A DNA stretch of 64,000 nt from JAXGQE01 sp040766585. Lineage in GTDB: Bacteria > Bacillota > SLNR01. Of the stretch, positions 8,622 to 15,810 are shown piece by piece; the first letter of the stretch is position 1, and the number at the start of each line of letters is the position of its first letter. The stretch is from assembly GCA_040766585.1 (NCBI GenBank), contig JAXGQE010000009.1, positions 70,010-134,009 on the forward strand, read 5' to 3'. The notes beneath the pieces were generated by a model, which saw only the letters and a program-made list of their open reading frames with translations, ran no database searches and had not been told where the DNA came from. Made by a program: the position numbers and the translations under genes.

Positions 8622-9401
8622 TTAGTTTTCATCCATTTGTGTCCGGTACCGCTGCCACGGCATGGTCAGCCAGGCCGCTCCGTCCACCAATTTAAACATG
8701 CCGATACTCAACAGCACCACGATTACAATGGCGGCAAACAACGACGGGGTGCTGTACGAATTCATCGCCCTCACCATGAAGACCCCCAGGCCCAGATTGG
8801 CCCCCAGCCACTCGCCGATGACGGCGCCCATGACGCTGTATGTGGCTGCGATTCTCAATCCGGCAAAGGCAGAAGGCAGCGCTGACGGCAGCTCAACTGA
8901 AAAAAAGATTCTTCCTGCCGATGCCCCCATGACGCGCATGAGATCAATGAGATCCGGGTCCACACTTTCCAATCCTTCCGTCAGGCTGATGACGATGGGA
9001 AAAAAGCAGACCAGGATGACAATCAGGATTTTCGGCAGAGTTCCGTATCCGAACCAGATCATCATCAGAGGCGCCAGCGCAATAATGGGAACCGTCTGAG
9101 AAATGACAAAAATCGGATACAACATCTTCTTCACAATTTTCACCTTGTGAATGACCACGGACAGCAAAAGCGCTACCAGAATGGAGCCGGCCATTCCCAC
9201 CACGGCTTCATACAAAGTGATCTGGGCGTGCTGCATCAAAAGCGGGAAACGCTGGATGATGGTCTGCACAATGAGGGAAGGCGGCGGTAGCCGGTAGGCG
9301 GGAACCGCAAACAGGGTTACCAGCCACTCCCACAGCAAAAGCAGTGCCAACAGGAACAGGACGGAAATGAACCGTTTAGCGGTACTTATCAGTTTTTTCA
9401 T
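8622..9401 (-). CDS. thiX: ABC transporter permease, thiamine-precursor (ThiX-like) type
   Basis: The 259-residue inner-membrane permease of the importer, with about six transmembrane segments and the permease coupling-loop region SAGRIFFSVELPSALPSAFAGLRIAATYS. It belongs to the BPD_transp_1 permeases of the SsuC/ThiX group. ATG at 9401 overlaps the end of the upstream thiamine-binding gene by 26 bases, so translation is probably coupled. It lies 17 bases from the binding-protein gene. Confidence 0.88.
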   Translation of the reverse strand: MKKLISTAKRFISVLFLLALLLLWEWLVTLFAVPAYRLPPPSLIVQTIIQRFPLLMQHAQITLYEAVVGMAGSILVALLLSVVIHKVKIVKKMLYPIFVISQTVPIIALAPLMMIWFGYGTLPKILIVILVCFFPIVISLTEGLESVDPDLIDLMRVMGASAGRIFFSVELPSALPSAFAGLRIAATYSVMGAVIGEWLGANLGLGVFMVRAMNSYSTPSLFAAIVIVVLLSIGMFKLVDGAAWLTMPWQRYRTQMDEN

Positions 9402-9663
9402 TCATGCTTTCCCCTTCGCTGTTGTAGCTGATCTTGACGATGGATACCACTCGTTTCGCTCCTGCTTCAGTACACGCTTTCTGCGCCTTTTTCACAATCT
9501 CCATCAGTTCATCCAATTCTCCTTCCATGGTGGTTTCCAGAGGACCCACCATGTACGGAACGCCGGACTGCTGAATGACTTCGATGGCTTTGTCCACAAC
9601 CGGGAACAGATCCTCTTCCGCCACAAACGGCAGCACCTGCAGACTGACATTGCATGTTGCCAT
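9376..9663 (-). CDS. MTH1187/YkoF-type thiamine-binding protein
   Basis: A small (about 95-residue) protein of the MTH1187 family, which binds thiamine and is often placed first in thiamine transport operons. Visible motifs are MATCNVSLQVLPFV, VDKAIEVIQQSGVPYMVGPLETTMEGELDELM and AGAKRVVSIVKISY. An in-frame ATG exists at 9753 but lies inside the riboswitch region; ATG at 9663 with AAAGGGGGTT upstream gives the family N-terminus. First gene of the TPP-regulated operon. Confidence 0.85.
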   Translation of the reverse strand: MATCNVSLQVLPFVAEEDLFPVVDKAIEVIQQSGVPYMVGPLETTMEGELDELMEIVKKAQKACTEAGAKRVVSIVKISYNSEGESMNEKTDKYR

Positions 9664-9689
9664 ATAAAATAACCCCCTTTCATACGAAA

Positions 9690-9711
9690 ATACTTCCCTC
9701 GAGGGAAGTAT
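9690..9711 (-). terminator. Riboswitch expression platform: perfect palindromic hairpin
   Basis: An 11+11-base perfect inverted repeat (centre CTCGAG), followed leftward by TTTT, lies between the TPP aptamer and the first gene. It is best read as the terminator arm of the riboswitch. The T-run is short, so a purely structural role cannot be excluded. Confidence 0.65.
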
Positions 9712-9730
9712 CGTTGATGATTCACATAGA

Positions 9731-9820
9731 CTCCCTACGCTGGCATTACCCAAACAGGTTCGAAGGGTCAGGACCGTTCAATCGTCCTCTCTCAGCCAGC
9801 CTTCGCCAGCTCCCCTTGTT
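9731..9820 (-). promoter_or_regulatory. TPP riboswitch (THI box)
   Basis: On the minus strand this segment contains the conserved TPP aptamer elements in order: GGGGAGC, GGCTGAGAG, GACCCTTCGAACCTG, and GGGTAATGCCAGCGTAGGGA. It lies about 70 bases ahead of the thiamine-binding protein gene and should repress the importer operon when TPP is abundant. Confidence 0.96.
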
Positions 9821-9842
9821 CCATATTCTGTTGTCCTCTTTC

Positions 9843-9871
9843 ATGGTATCACATAGACTTTCTTACGTCAA
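9843..9871 (-). promoter_or_regulatory. Sigma-A promoter for the riboswitch operon
   Basis: TTGACG (9866-9871) and TACCAT (9843-9848) are separated by 17 bases and lie just upstream of the aptamer, in the correct orientation. Confidence 0.6.
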
Positions 9872-9893
9872 ACATACTTTCCAGGATCCAATA

Positions 9894-10355
9894 TTAACCA
9901 TAGATCCGCGGTTCTTTCAAAGCAACGTCTCGCTTTTCCAGAATCCGCTGAACCATCCCGGATACTTTTTCCACCAAATCCGCGCAGAACGCTTTGCGTC
10001 CGTCGCCCCAGAAATCATCATAGTCCCGAACCAGATGGTCGCAGACAATATTGGACAATGGTTCCAACCCTTCCTGAGCCAGCATCTTGCGGTATTCGGC
10101 CATACCTTCCTTCAACGCATCGGTGACAGCTCCCGTGGGGTTGGGATCCCCTAGATACTCGCCCAATACCATCTCTCCCGCTTTGATAGCACCGCATTCG
10201 CCCTTCCCGGTGATACCGCCTTTTCGCAGCGACTGGTACGAAGCCGGCTCCAGGCCGAATGTGACGGCAATGGCAATGCCGCAGCTGTGATGGGGGACTT
10301 CTTTTCCTTCATACACTTTCCGGGCATGGACCTGACGGTCCGTTAAATCTGCCAA
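9894..10355 (-). CDS. Cys-motif protein resembling the C_GCAxxG_C_C family
   Basis: A 153-residue soluble protein with four spaced cysteines in motifs HHSCGIAIAV, GECGAIKAGEMVLGE, NIVCDHLVRDY and FCADLVEKVSGM. The pattern resembles the C_GCAxxG_C_C (redox-active, metal-associated) family, but the central GCAxxG reads CGAIKAG here, so the match is partial. The start is TTG at 10355, set by AGGAGGG seven bases upstream. It lies 22 bases behind the B3/B4-domain gene. Function is unknown; a redox or metal role is inferred from the cysteines only. Confidence 0.55.
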   Translation of the reverse strand: MADLTDRQVHARKVYEGKEVPHHSCGIAIAVTFGLEPASYQSLRKGGITGKGECGAIKAGEMVLGEYLGDPNPTGAVTDALKEGMAEYRKMLAQEGLEPLSNIVCDHLVRDYDDFWGDGRKAFCADLVEKVSGMVQRILEKRDVALKEPRIYG

Positions 10356-10377
10356 TTGAATCCCTCCTATGAATGAT

Positions 10378-11088
10378 TTAATCGATGGTCATTTCCGGAT
10401 GGTTTTTATCCACCCACCCAATCTGGACGGCTGCATTGGGGAATACCGAATGCAGGAGACCCGTCAATGCTTCCTGGGCCATTCGAATATCGGAATCGGT
10501 GACTCCGTAAAATCCGTCAATGGGGAAAAAAACCCTTTTGGTGCATGCATCCACTTTGCCCCGTTCTCCCTGCCGCCACACCCAGCGGCGGGTCCTCACT
10601 TCTTTGGCATCCCCGTAGACCAGTTCGTTTTCATCCACAATTTCCGTTTCAGTGCTGCCAAAAGGTGTAAACACTTCCCCTTCTTTGGTAAAGCGGATTT
10701 CGATATCGCCATCGATCCCGTCCATATCGTGGGCCCCCATGGGAACCAGATAGCGGACGGCCATGGCATTGGTGATGTTCACCACATTGTTGATCACGGG
10801 TAGTTGGGGTTTTTTCACCACTCTTTTGATCAGTGCTTCGATGGAACTGGGGAATCGGTTGGGGTTCATCTCCAACTTCTCAAAAGCATCCCGCCATACC
10901 CGAATGTTTTTATGTTCCCGAATGTCCGTGTCCACCAGTTTGGCGTGGGTTTCTGCCAATGCGTCTTCCATGATCTGGACAATGGTCCGGTCAACATGGG
11001 TATTATCCAGGCCGCTTGCTGTAACGACCGCTACGCAAAACTCCGGAAATACATCAAAGACTCTCTTTTCAATACGGAATGTTGTCAT
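10378..11088 (-). CDS. B3/B4 (PheT tRNA-binding-like) domain protein
   Basis: A stand-alone B3/B4-domain protein of about 236 residues. The fold is the one found in the phenylalanyl-tRNA synthetase beta subunit. Visible features are NIRVWRDAFEKLEMNPNRFPSSIEALIKRV, PVINNVVNITNAMAVRYLVPMGAHDMD and the C-terminal FPIDGFYGVTD. The longer frame to 11163 is rejected because ATG at 11088 overlaps the TGA of the lipid-kinase gene (ATGA), an arrangement typical of translational coupling. Related stand-alone proteins have been proposed to edit mischarged tRNA, but no specific role is visible here. Confidence 0.75.
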   Translation of the reverse strand: MTTFRIEKRVFDVFPEFCVAVVTASGLDNTHVDRTIVQIMEDALAETHAKLVDTDIREHKNIRVWRDAFEKLEMNPNRFPSSIEALIKRVVKKPQLPVINNVVNITNAMAVRYLVPMGAHDMDGIDGDIEIRFTKEGEVFTPFGSTETEIVDENELVYGDAKEVRTRRWVWRQGERGKVDACTKRVFFPIDGFYGVTDSDIRMAQEALTGLLHSVFPNAAVQIGWVDKNHPEMTID

Positions 11089-11978
11089 TGTACGCTCCTT
11101 TCGGGTACCAGAACTTGGACAGCCTGTGGGATTACCCGGATGTGACACGGCGTTAGGCCGCAAACTTCACCATCCCGGTGCACCGGCAGAGGAGGATCGC
11201 TGTCAATGGACAGTGATTCGACCTGCAAAACCTGGATCTTGGGATGATGGATGTGAACTCCCTGGTACATGTCCCGCCAGATAGCGAGAAAATCCGGCAG
11301 CCTCAAATCCTTCAGGATGCAGATATCCAGCAGCCCATCATCCATCTTGGCATCGGGGGCGATCATCAGTCCCCCTCCATAATACGGGCCATTGCTGACA
11401 GACACCATCACGGATTCATAGTTGGTTGTGGATCCATTCACCGATACAGTTAGCTGGGCCGGGCGGTATCCGGGAAGCATGGACAGCCCCACCGCCATAT
11501 ACCCGGGAATCCCCCGCATCCACCTGCGCTGTTTGTATTGATCCAAAACCACTGAGTCAAAACCGATGCCGGCCATATTTAAAAACAATTTCGATCCGAT
11601 CATCCCGGCATCAACGGTTCGGATGTGACCGGACAGCAGCGTGCTGATCACCTGCCGGGCAGATTCTTTCATCTGCAAAGACCGGGCGCTGGCGTTTCCG
11701 GTACCGCCCGGAACGATCAGCAGAGGGATCTGGCTGTCCAGACTGCCCCAGGCTGCATCACCCACCGTGCCATCCCCGCCGATGACCATCACAACATCAA
11801 ATCCGTCGGCTTTCGCTCTGCCAGTGGTAAGCCGTGTTTTTTCCGGCCCTTCCGCCGGACAGACGGACCAGGCATATCCTTTTGCTTTCAGTTTGGTTAA
11901 TTCCTGCTCAATCCATTTCCAGATTCGAACCCCCCGCCCGTCGCCGGAGCCCGGATTCAGAATCACCTTGATGTTCAT
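11085..11978 (-). CDS. Diacylglycerol/lipid kinase (DagK-like)
   Basis: A 297-residue lipid kinase of the DAGK catalytic family (YegS/BmrU group). It has the N-terminal ILNPGSGDGRG, the ATP-binding VMVIGGDGTVGDAAWG motif near residue 65, PGGTGNASARSL, and the C-terminal sandwich domain with YGGGLMIAPDAKMDDGLLDICILKD. It phosphorylates diacylglycerol or a related lipid at the membrane. ATG at 11978 follows GAGGTGCAGC. It lies 77 bases behind mutS2 and overlaps the B3/B4 gene by four bases. Confidence 0.88.
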   Translation of the reverse strand: MNIKVILNPGSGDGRGVRIWKWIEQELTKLKAKGYAWSVCPAEGPEKTRLTTGRAKADGFDVVMVIGGDGTVGDAAWGSLDSQIPLLIVPGGTGNASARSLQMKESARQVISTLLSGHIRTVDAGMIGSKLFLNMAGIGFDSVVLDQYKQRRWMRGIPGYMAVGLSMLPGYRPAQLTVSVNGSTTNYESVMVSVSNGPYYGGGLMIAPDAKMDDGLLDICILKDLRLPDFLAIWRDMYQGVHIHHPKIQVLQVESLSIDSDPPLPVHRDGEVCGLTPCHIRVIPQAVQVLVPERSVQ

Positions 11979-12055
11979 GCTGCACCTCGCAATGCATTCT
12001 TCTGCAAAGAAATATTTTCGGCTTTTCGGCCGGTATCCCTGCCGATGCGGTCGAC

Positions 12056-13990
12056 TTAATTTTCATCCGTACCTTCTTCATCCAGCACTCGGACACGGTC
12101 GGTCAGTTTGCGCCCCAGGAGTTTATCGATCTTCCGGTCCTCTTTGCTCAGTAAAACAACCTTCATATCGTAATCGTCCGGATACAGTACATCCCGGGAT
12201 AGGTACGGCCTGACTCGCCGGTAACCGATAGTCCGTTTTTCACCTTTCACCACCAGTGTCAGCATCCCTTTTTCTTCGTCCACAGATGCAACACGGGCTT
12301 TCTCACCGGTCTGCTTGATCACCACCATGTCTCCTACCTGTATGTCGGCCGTGTGATCCAGTACAGTGTCTTCCGATGGATGGGGCTCTGACTCAGACGC
12401 TGCCGGTTGGCTGAGTATCGGTTGGACTTGAGCAGCCATAGGAGCTGGAATCGTTTCTGCATCCGGCTTTTTCAACCAGGCTGTTGCTCGCTGGATGACA
12501 TGTTCCTCGATCCCCAGTCGGCTGGCAATCCAAAATGCATGACTGCTGCCGGACTCACCCATCTTCAGTTCATACAACGGTTTCAGGGAGACCGGATCAA
12601 AGGTCATAGCGCCGTTGGAAAAATGGGGATGCTGCTCGGCCAGCAGTTTCAGGGAACCGTAGTGGGTGCTGGCCAACGTGATGGCTCCTTTTACCACCAA
12701 CTCTTCCAGAATCGCTGCCCCCAGTGCTGCTCCCTCCGCCGGATCCGTTCCGGTTCCAATTTCGTCCAGCAGTACCAGAGACTGATCGTCCGCCTGTTGA
12801 ATAATTTCAGAGACATGTTTCATATGCCCGGAAAAAGTGCTCAGCGACTGCTGGATGCTTTGCTCATCGCCGATATCAGCCATAATCTTCCCAAATACCG
12901 GCAGGGAGGTTCCCCTTTGGGCCGGCACATGGAGTCCGCACTGGACCATGGCCGCAAACAGCCCGACGGTTTTCAGTACCACGGTTTTTCCCCCCGTATT
13001 GGGTCCAGTGATCAAAAGAGTTCGGGTGGGGTAGGACAAATGGAGTGTCAGGGGAACCGCGTCCGACCCCAAAAGGGGATGCCGTGCCTGGACCAGATGG
13101 ATAGCCTGTTCCCGATTTAAAGCTGCCGGGATACCCTGGATCTCCAGACTGTACCGGGCTCGGGCGGCAATAAAATCAAAGAGGCTCATCCACTCCAGGT
13201 TTTGTCTCATCTCCACAATTTTTGCCACCAGTTCTGCCGTCAGCCAAGCACGAATCTGGTAGACTTCCTCTTCCTCGTCCCTCTGCAGCGATATTTTCTG
13301 CTCAGCCATTTTCCGGATACTTTCCGGTTCAATGAAAACGGTGGCCCCGCTGCCGGAAGAATCGATCATCATCCCTCGTACATGGGCACGGTACGCTGCT
13401 TTCACCGGAATGACATACCGACCATTTTTCAAGCTGACATAGGGTTCCTGGAGATAGCTGCGGATTGTTGAAGAAGCCATCAGCTGATTCAGTTTGTTTT
13501 GAATGTCGGTCTCGATTTTGCGGATCTGATCGCGAATCTTGGCCAGCCGACTGCTGGCGGTTGATGCGATGATGTTTCCATCCAATGCACCTTCAATCAC
13601 ATCGGATAGTTCGGAAAGCAAACGAACACCCCGGCTGTATCCACTCAAAAGTGGCGCCGTTTCTTCCTTTTGACGGAAATATTTTTTAATCTCCTGGCAT
13701 CCCCGAATAAAGTCAGCCGCCAGAAAGAGATCTCCCGTCTCCAAAATGCTGCCAGCATCGGCCCGGTCCAGAAGATCGGAAATATCGTGCAGTCCGATTA
13801 ACGGAATCTGGGCCCCGCCGTCCAGCAGGCCGCGAGCTTCCGAGGTTTCCGTCTGCCGCAGTTCAATCTGCTCATAGGCGGTCAGCGGCTTCATCCGCTG
13901 AATCTGTTTTCGTCCCAAACCGCTGGCGGTAAACCGTTCCAGCTGGTTGCGGACCATCTCGAAATCCAAAGCATGCAAATTCTGTTCCAT
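12056..13990 (-). CDS. mutS2: MutS2-family ATPase lacking the Smr nuclease domain
   Basis: A MutS2-type DNA-structure-binding ATPase. It has MutS core and lever regions at about 1-300, Walker A GPNTGGKTVVLKTVG near residue 328, Walker B LVLLDEIGTGTDPAEGAALG, the STHYGSLK switch, and a KOW-like segment at about 565-615 (VGDMVVIKQTGEKARVASVDEE). Canonical MutS2 is about 780 residues and ends in a Smr domain. This protein stops at 644, and only 77 bases separate it from the next gene, so the Smr domain is absent rather than frameshifted away. It may sense stalled ribosomes or branched DNA without its own nuclease. ATG at 13990 follows AAGGGAAGG. Confidence 0.88.
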   Translation of the reverse strand: MEQNLHALDFEMVRNQLERFTASGLGRKQIQRMKPLTAYEQIELRQTETSEARGLLDGGAQIPLIGLHDISDLLDRADAGSILETGDLFLAADFIRGCQEIKKYFRQKEETAPLLSGYSRGVRLLSELSDVIEGALDGNIIASTASSRLAKIRDQIRKIETDIQNKLNQLMASSTIRSYLQEPYVSLKNGRYVIPVKAAYRAHVRGMMIDSSGSGATVFIEPESIRKMAEQKISLQRDEEEEVYQIRAWLTAELVAKIVEMRQNLEWMSLFDFIAARARYSLEIQGIPAALNREQAIHLVQARHPLLGSDAVPLTLHLSYPTRTLLITGPNTGGKTVVLKTVGLFAAMVQCGLHVPAQRGTSLPVFGKIMADIGDEQSIQQSLSTFSGHMKHVSEIIQQADDQSLVLLDEIGTGTDPAEGAALGAAILEELVVKGAITLASTHYGSLKLLAEQHPHFSNGAMTFDPVSLKPLYELKMGESGSSHAFWIASRLGIEEHVIQRATAWLKKPDAETIPAPMAAQVQPILSQPAASESEPHPSEDTVLDHTADIQVGDMVVIKQTGEKARVASVDEEKGMLTLVVKGEKRTIGYRRVRPYLSRDVLYPDDYDMKVVLLSKEDRKIDKLLGRKLTDRVRVLDEEGTDEN

Positions 13991-14012
13991 ACCTACCTTC
14001 CCTTCTTTTCCA

Positions 14013-14237
14013 AACTGGTATCGGAACAGACAGAATAACGGATATATAGCAAAAACAACCGCGGAATCATAACCCGCGGCTGCTGATGACTGTCATGCGC
14101 CTGGTGTATGCTGATTCTGTCTGATCCAACCCGCAGCGGTGCACAACGAAACAGACAGACCCATCTGTCGGAATCATCCTCGCCGCTCTTTAACTGATTA
14201 AGGGTTGAACACCTTGACAGACATCCACATACCTCCC
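14013..14237 (-). promoter_or_regulatory. Long structured leader of the mutS2-like operon (candidate attenuator)
   Basis: From the predicted start near 14237 to the gene at 13990 lies a leader of about 245 bases. It holds an intrinsic terminator (14052-14083) and four mutually complementary segments: GACAGA (14164-14169), TCTGTCTG (14152-14159), CAGACAGAAT (14114-14123) and ATTCTGTCTG (14027-14036), all read leftward. Segment 3 can pair with 2 or, by 10 perfect base pairs, with 4 beyond the terminator. This suggests switching between alternative folds. I do not recognise a known riboswitch class. Confidence 0.5.
14052..14083 (-). terminator. Intrinsic terminator inside the mutS2 leader
   Basis: A 9-bp stem CAGCCGCGG/CCGCGGTTG (14075-14083 with 14057-14065) with a 9-base loop is followed by TTTTT (14052-14056), upstream of the gene it precedes rather than downstream of a gene. 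This position is typical of transcription attenuation. Confidence 0.75.
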
Positions 14238-14243
14238 GAAGCG

Positions 14244-14272
14244 ATTATACCTCTGGCTTGTTTCTTTGTCAA
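14244..14272 (-). promoter_or_regulatory. Consensus sigma-A promoter for the mutS2 operon
   Basis: TTGACA (14267-14272) and TATAAT (14244-14249), both perfect, are separated by 17 bases. The TGA stop codon of the upstream nitroreductase gene lies inside the -35 box. Confidence 0.85.
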
Positions 14273-14835
14273 GAACGATCCTGTTTCCCATAGCTTTGGA
14301 AAGAAAGCATGGATTCCAGCGGCTTCCGGGGTCGTGCCGCCGGTTCTTCGTCGGGATAACCGATGGCAAAGATCCCGAGAATATAGTGGCTGGCGGGACT
14401 GTTCAACGCTTTGCGCATGGGTATTTGTTCATAGTCTCCGACCCAGCAGATGCCCAACCCCAGATCATGGGCTTGCAGCATCAGGAATGACCCGGCTATG
14501 GCCGTGTCGCGAATCACCTTTTCCCTCTGTTCCGAGTAGACAGGATCCATGACTTCGGTGTCCAACTGGGCATCCTTCACCCGGCCGGCCAGATCCGCCA
14601 AAAGCACGATCAACAGCGGGGCATGAGCCACAAATGACTGGTGATTGCAGGCCGCTGCAATTCGTTCAATCTGATCCGGGTCATCCACCACCATGTATCT
14701 CCCGGGCTGGGTATTGTGGCCGGTGGGGGCTAAGCGGGCACTGTCCAGGATCATCTCGACTTTATCTTTTTCAACTGATGTCTTTTTATATTTGCGAACA
14801 CTTCTTCTGGTTTCTATTGCTTCGCGGACACTCAT
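14269..14835 (-). CDS. Nitroreductase-family FMN protein
   Basis: A 188-residue FMN-dependent NAD(P)H oxidoreductase. It has the family N-terminus AIETRRSVRKYKKTSV, then ARLAPTGHNTQPGRYMVV, and the C-terminal region DLGLGICWVGDYEQIPMRKALN. ATG at 14835 follows GAGGTGGCAGC. It lies 19 bases downstream of the superoxide reductase gene in the same direction, so the pair is probably cotranscribed and may serve oxidative or electrophile stress. Substrate is not predictable. Confidence 0.85.
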   Translation of the reverse strand: MSVREAIETRRSVRKYKKTSVEKDKVEMILDSARLAPTGHNTQPGRYMVVDDPDQIERIAAACNHQSFVAHAPLLIVLLADLAGRVKDAQLDTEVMDPVYSEQREKVIRDTAIAGSFLMLQAHDLGLGICWVGDYEQIPMRKALNSPASHYILGIFAIGYPDEEPAARPRKPLESMLSFQSYGKQDRS

Positions 14836-14854
14836 GCTGCCACCTCGTTGCTTT

Positions 14855-15250
14855 CTATTCTACCGTGATTTTCTTGCTGTAATCCCACAATCCATGGATA
14901 TTGCAGAAACTTTCCGCATACAAAACTCCGGATGCATTCAGTTTTATTTTGGCAGCAACCATGGGATCGGTGTATGCCGGACCCTGGTTGGCTCCAGCCG
15001 GAGACTCGCCGTGGGCATTGAAAAAGAAACTGCCCAGTTCAAAGGGGAATTTCCCTTCGTCGGGTTTGAAATACAGGTGAATCCAGCGAATATGATGCTC
15101 AGTGGTATTGGGATGGGCAATTTCTTCCCCCACCATGGCTTTAACTTCGAAGGCTTCCCCTGCTTTTACGGTGTCCGGAGCTTGTATCGTCGGAACATGC
15201 TTTTCACTTTTCCAGTCGGCACTCTGTATCAGATCTCCTAATTTTTCCAT
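14855..15250 (-). CDS. Superoxide reductase, class II (neelaredoxin-type)
   Basis: Reduces superoxide to hydrogen peroxide without making oxygen, a typical defence of anaerobes. All ligands of the catalytic Fe(His)4Cys centre can be assigned: E16 and H18 in SEKHVP, H46 and H52 in AHPNTTEHHI, and C116 and H119 in FCNIHGLW. The N-terminal desulforedoxin domain of class I enzymes is missing, so this is the 131-residue class II form. ATG at 15250 follows AAGGAGGCG. Electrons probably come from a rubredoxin encoded elsewhere. Confidence 0.92.
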   Translation of the reverse strand: MEKLGDLIQSADWKSEKHVPTIQAPDTVKAGEAFEVKAMVGEEIAHPNTTEHHIRWIHLYFKPDEGKFPFELGSFFFNAHGESPAGANQGPAYTDPMVAAKIKLNASGVLYAESFCNIHGLWDYSKKITVE

Positions 15251-15409
15251 GCGGTACGCCTCCTTGTATTCATTGATATTTATTCTATTCGCGTTCTTCC
15301 CGGCAAATCCCTTCCGGTACCTATGGGGAGACTCAGTGCAAAAAGGCAGGATTTACCTGACCGATGCCGAAAGTCAACTATGTAGATCAATCGGAAAGGA
15401 GGGGCTAGC

Positions 15410-15715
15410 ATGCCAAGTTTTGAATCTCCGTTTGCTGTTCTCAAAGAGGATCGGAAACTGACGCATGAGGAACTCATACGGGCCATCCGCTTCATGATCG
15501 CCGCTGAGTACGAGGCCATTCAACTGTATATGCAGCTGGCTGAGTCCATCGACCATCCTCTGGCCAAGGACGTCCTCGTGGATATTGCGGATGAAGAACG
15601 AGTACACGCCGGCGAATTCCTCCGTCTTCTGTATGAGCTGGATCCTAAAGAGAAAGATTTTTACCAAGAAGGCGCAGAAGAAGTGGAAGAAGAGATTGAG
15701 AAAATGAATGGCTGA
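15410..15715 (+). CDS. Encapsulated-ferritin-like (EncFtn / rubrerythrin-like) protein
   Basis: A 101-residue two-helix ferritin-like protein that oxidises and handles iron. The motifs AAEYEAIQLYMQLAES and DIADEERVHAGEFLRLL match EncFtn. The expected ferroxidase residues align at E33, E63 and H66, with Y40 in the usual place; they lie between two subunits, so it must assemble as a decamer-like ring to work. ATG at 15410 follows AAAGGAGGGG. EncFtn proteins are normally packaged in an encapsulin shell, but no encapsulin gene follows and I see no clear C-terminal targeting tail. A free, unshelled role is possible. Confidence 0.78.
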   Translation: MPSFESPFAVLKEDRKLTHEELIRAIRFMIAAEYEAIQLYMQLAESIDHPLAKDVLVDIADEERVHAGEFLRLLYELDPKEKDFYQEGAEEVEEEIEKMNG

Positions 15716-15721
15716 GAAAAG

Positions 15722-15761
15722 AAAAAGCAGAGGTCGTATAAAATCGGTCCTCTGCTTTTTT
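15722..15761 (+). terminator. Intrinsic terminator of the EncFtn-like gene
   Basis: A 12-bp stem AAAAAGCAGAGG/CCTCTGCTTTTT (15722-15733 with 15749-15760) ends in TTTTTT directly after the stop codon. The A-run also makes it usable from the opposite direction for the convergent MFS gene. Confidence 0.85.
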
Positions 15762-15810
15762 GATGGAATTGTTTTGATGGATCCAGGAATTCAGTAATCG
15801 ATCCGACTAT

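Noticed and set aside
14013..14237. T-box riboswitch in the mutS2 leader
   Set aside because: The terminator with CCGCGG stems looks T-box-like, but the conserved T-box sequence (AGGGTGGNACCGCG) is absent and the downstream gene is not of the usual amino-acid kind.
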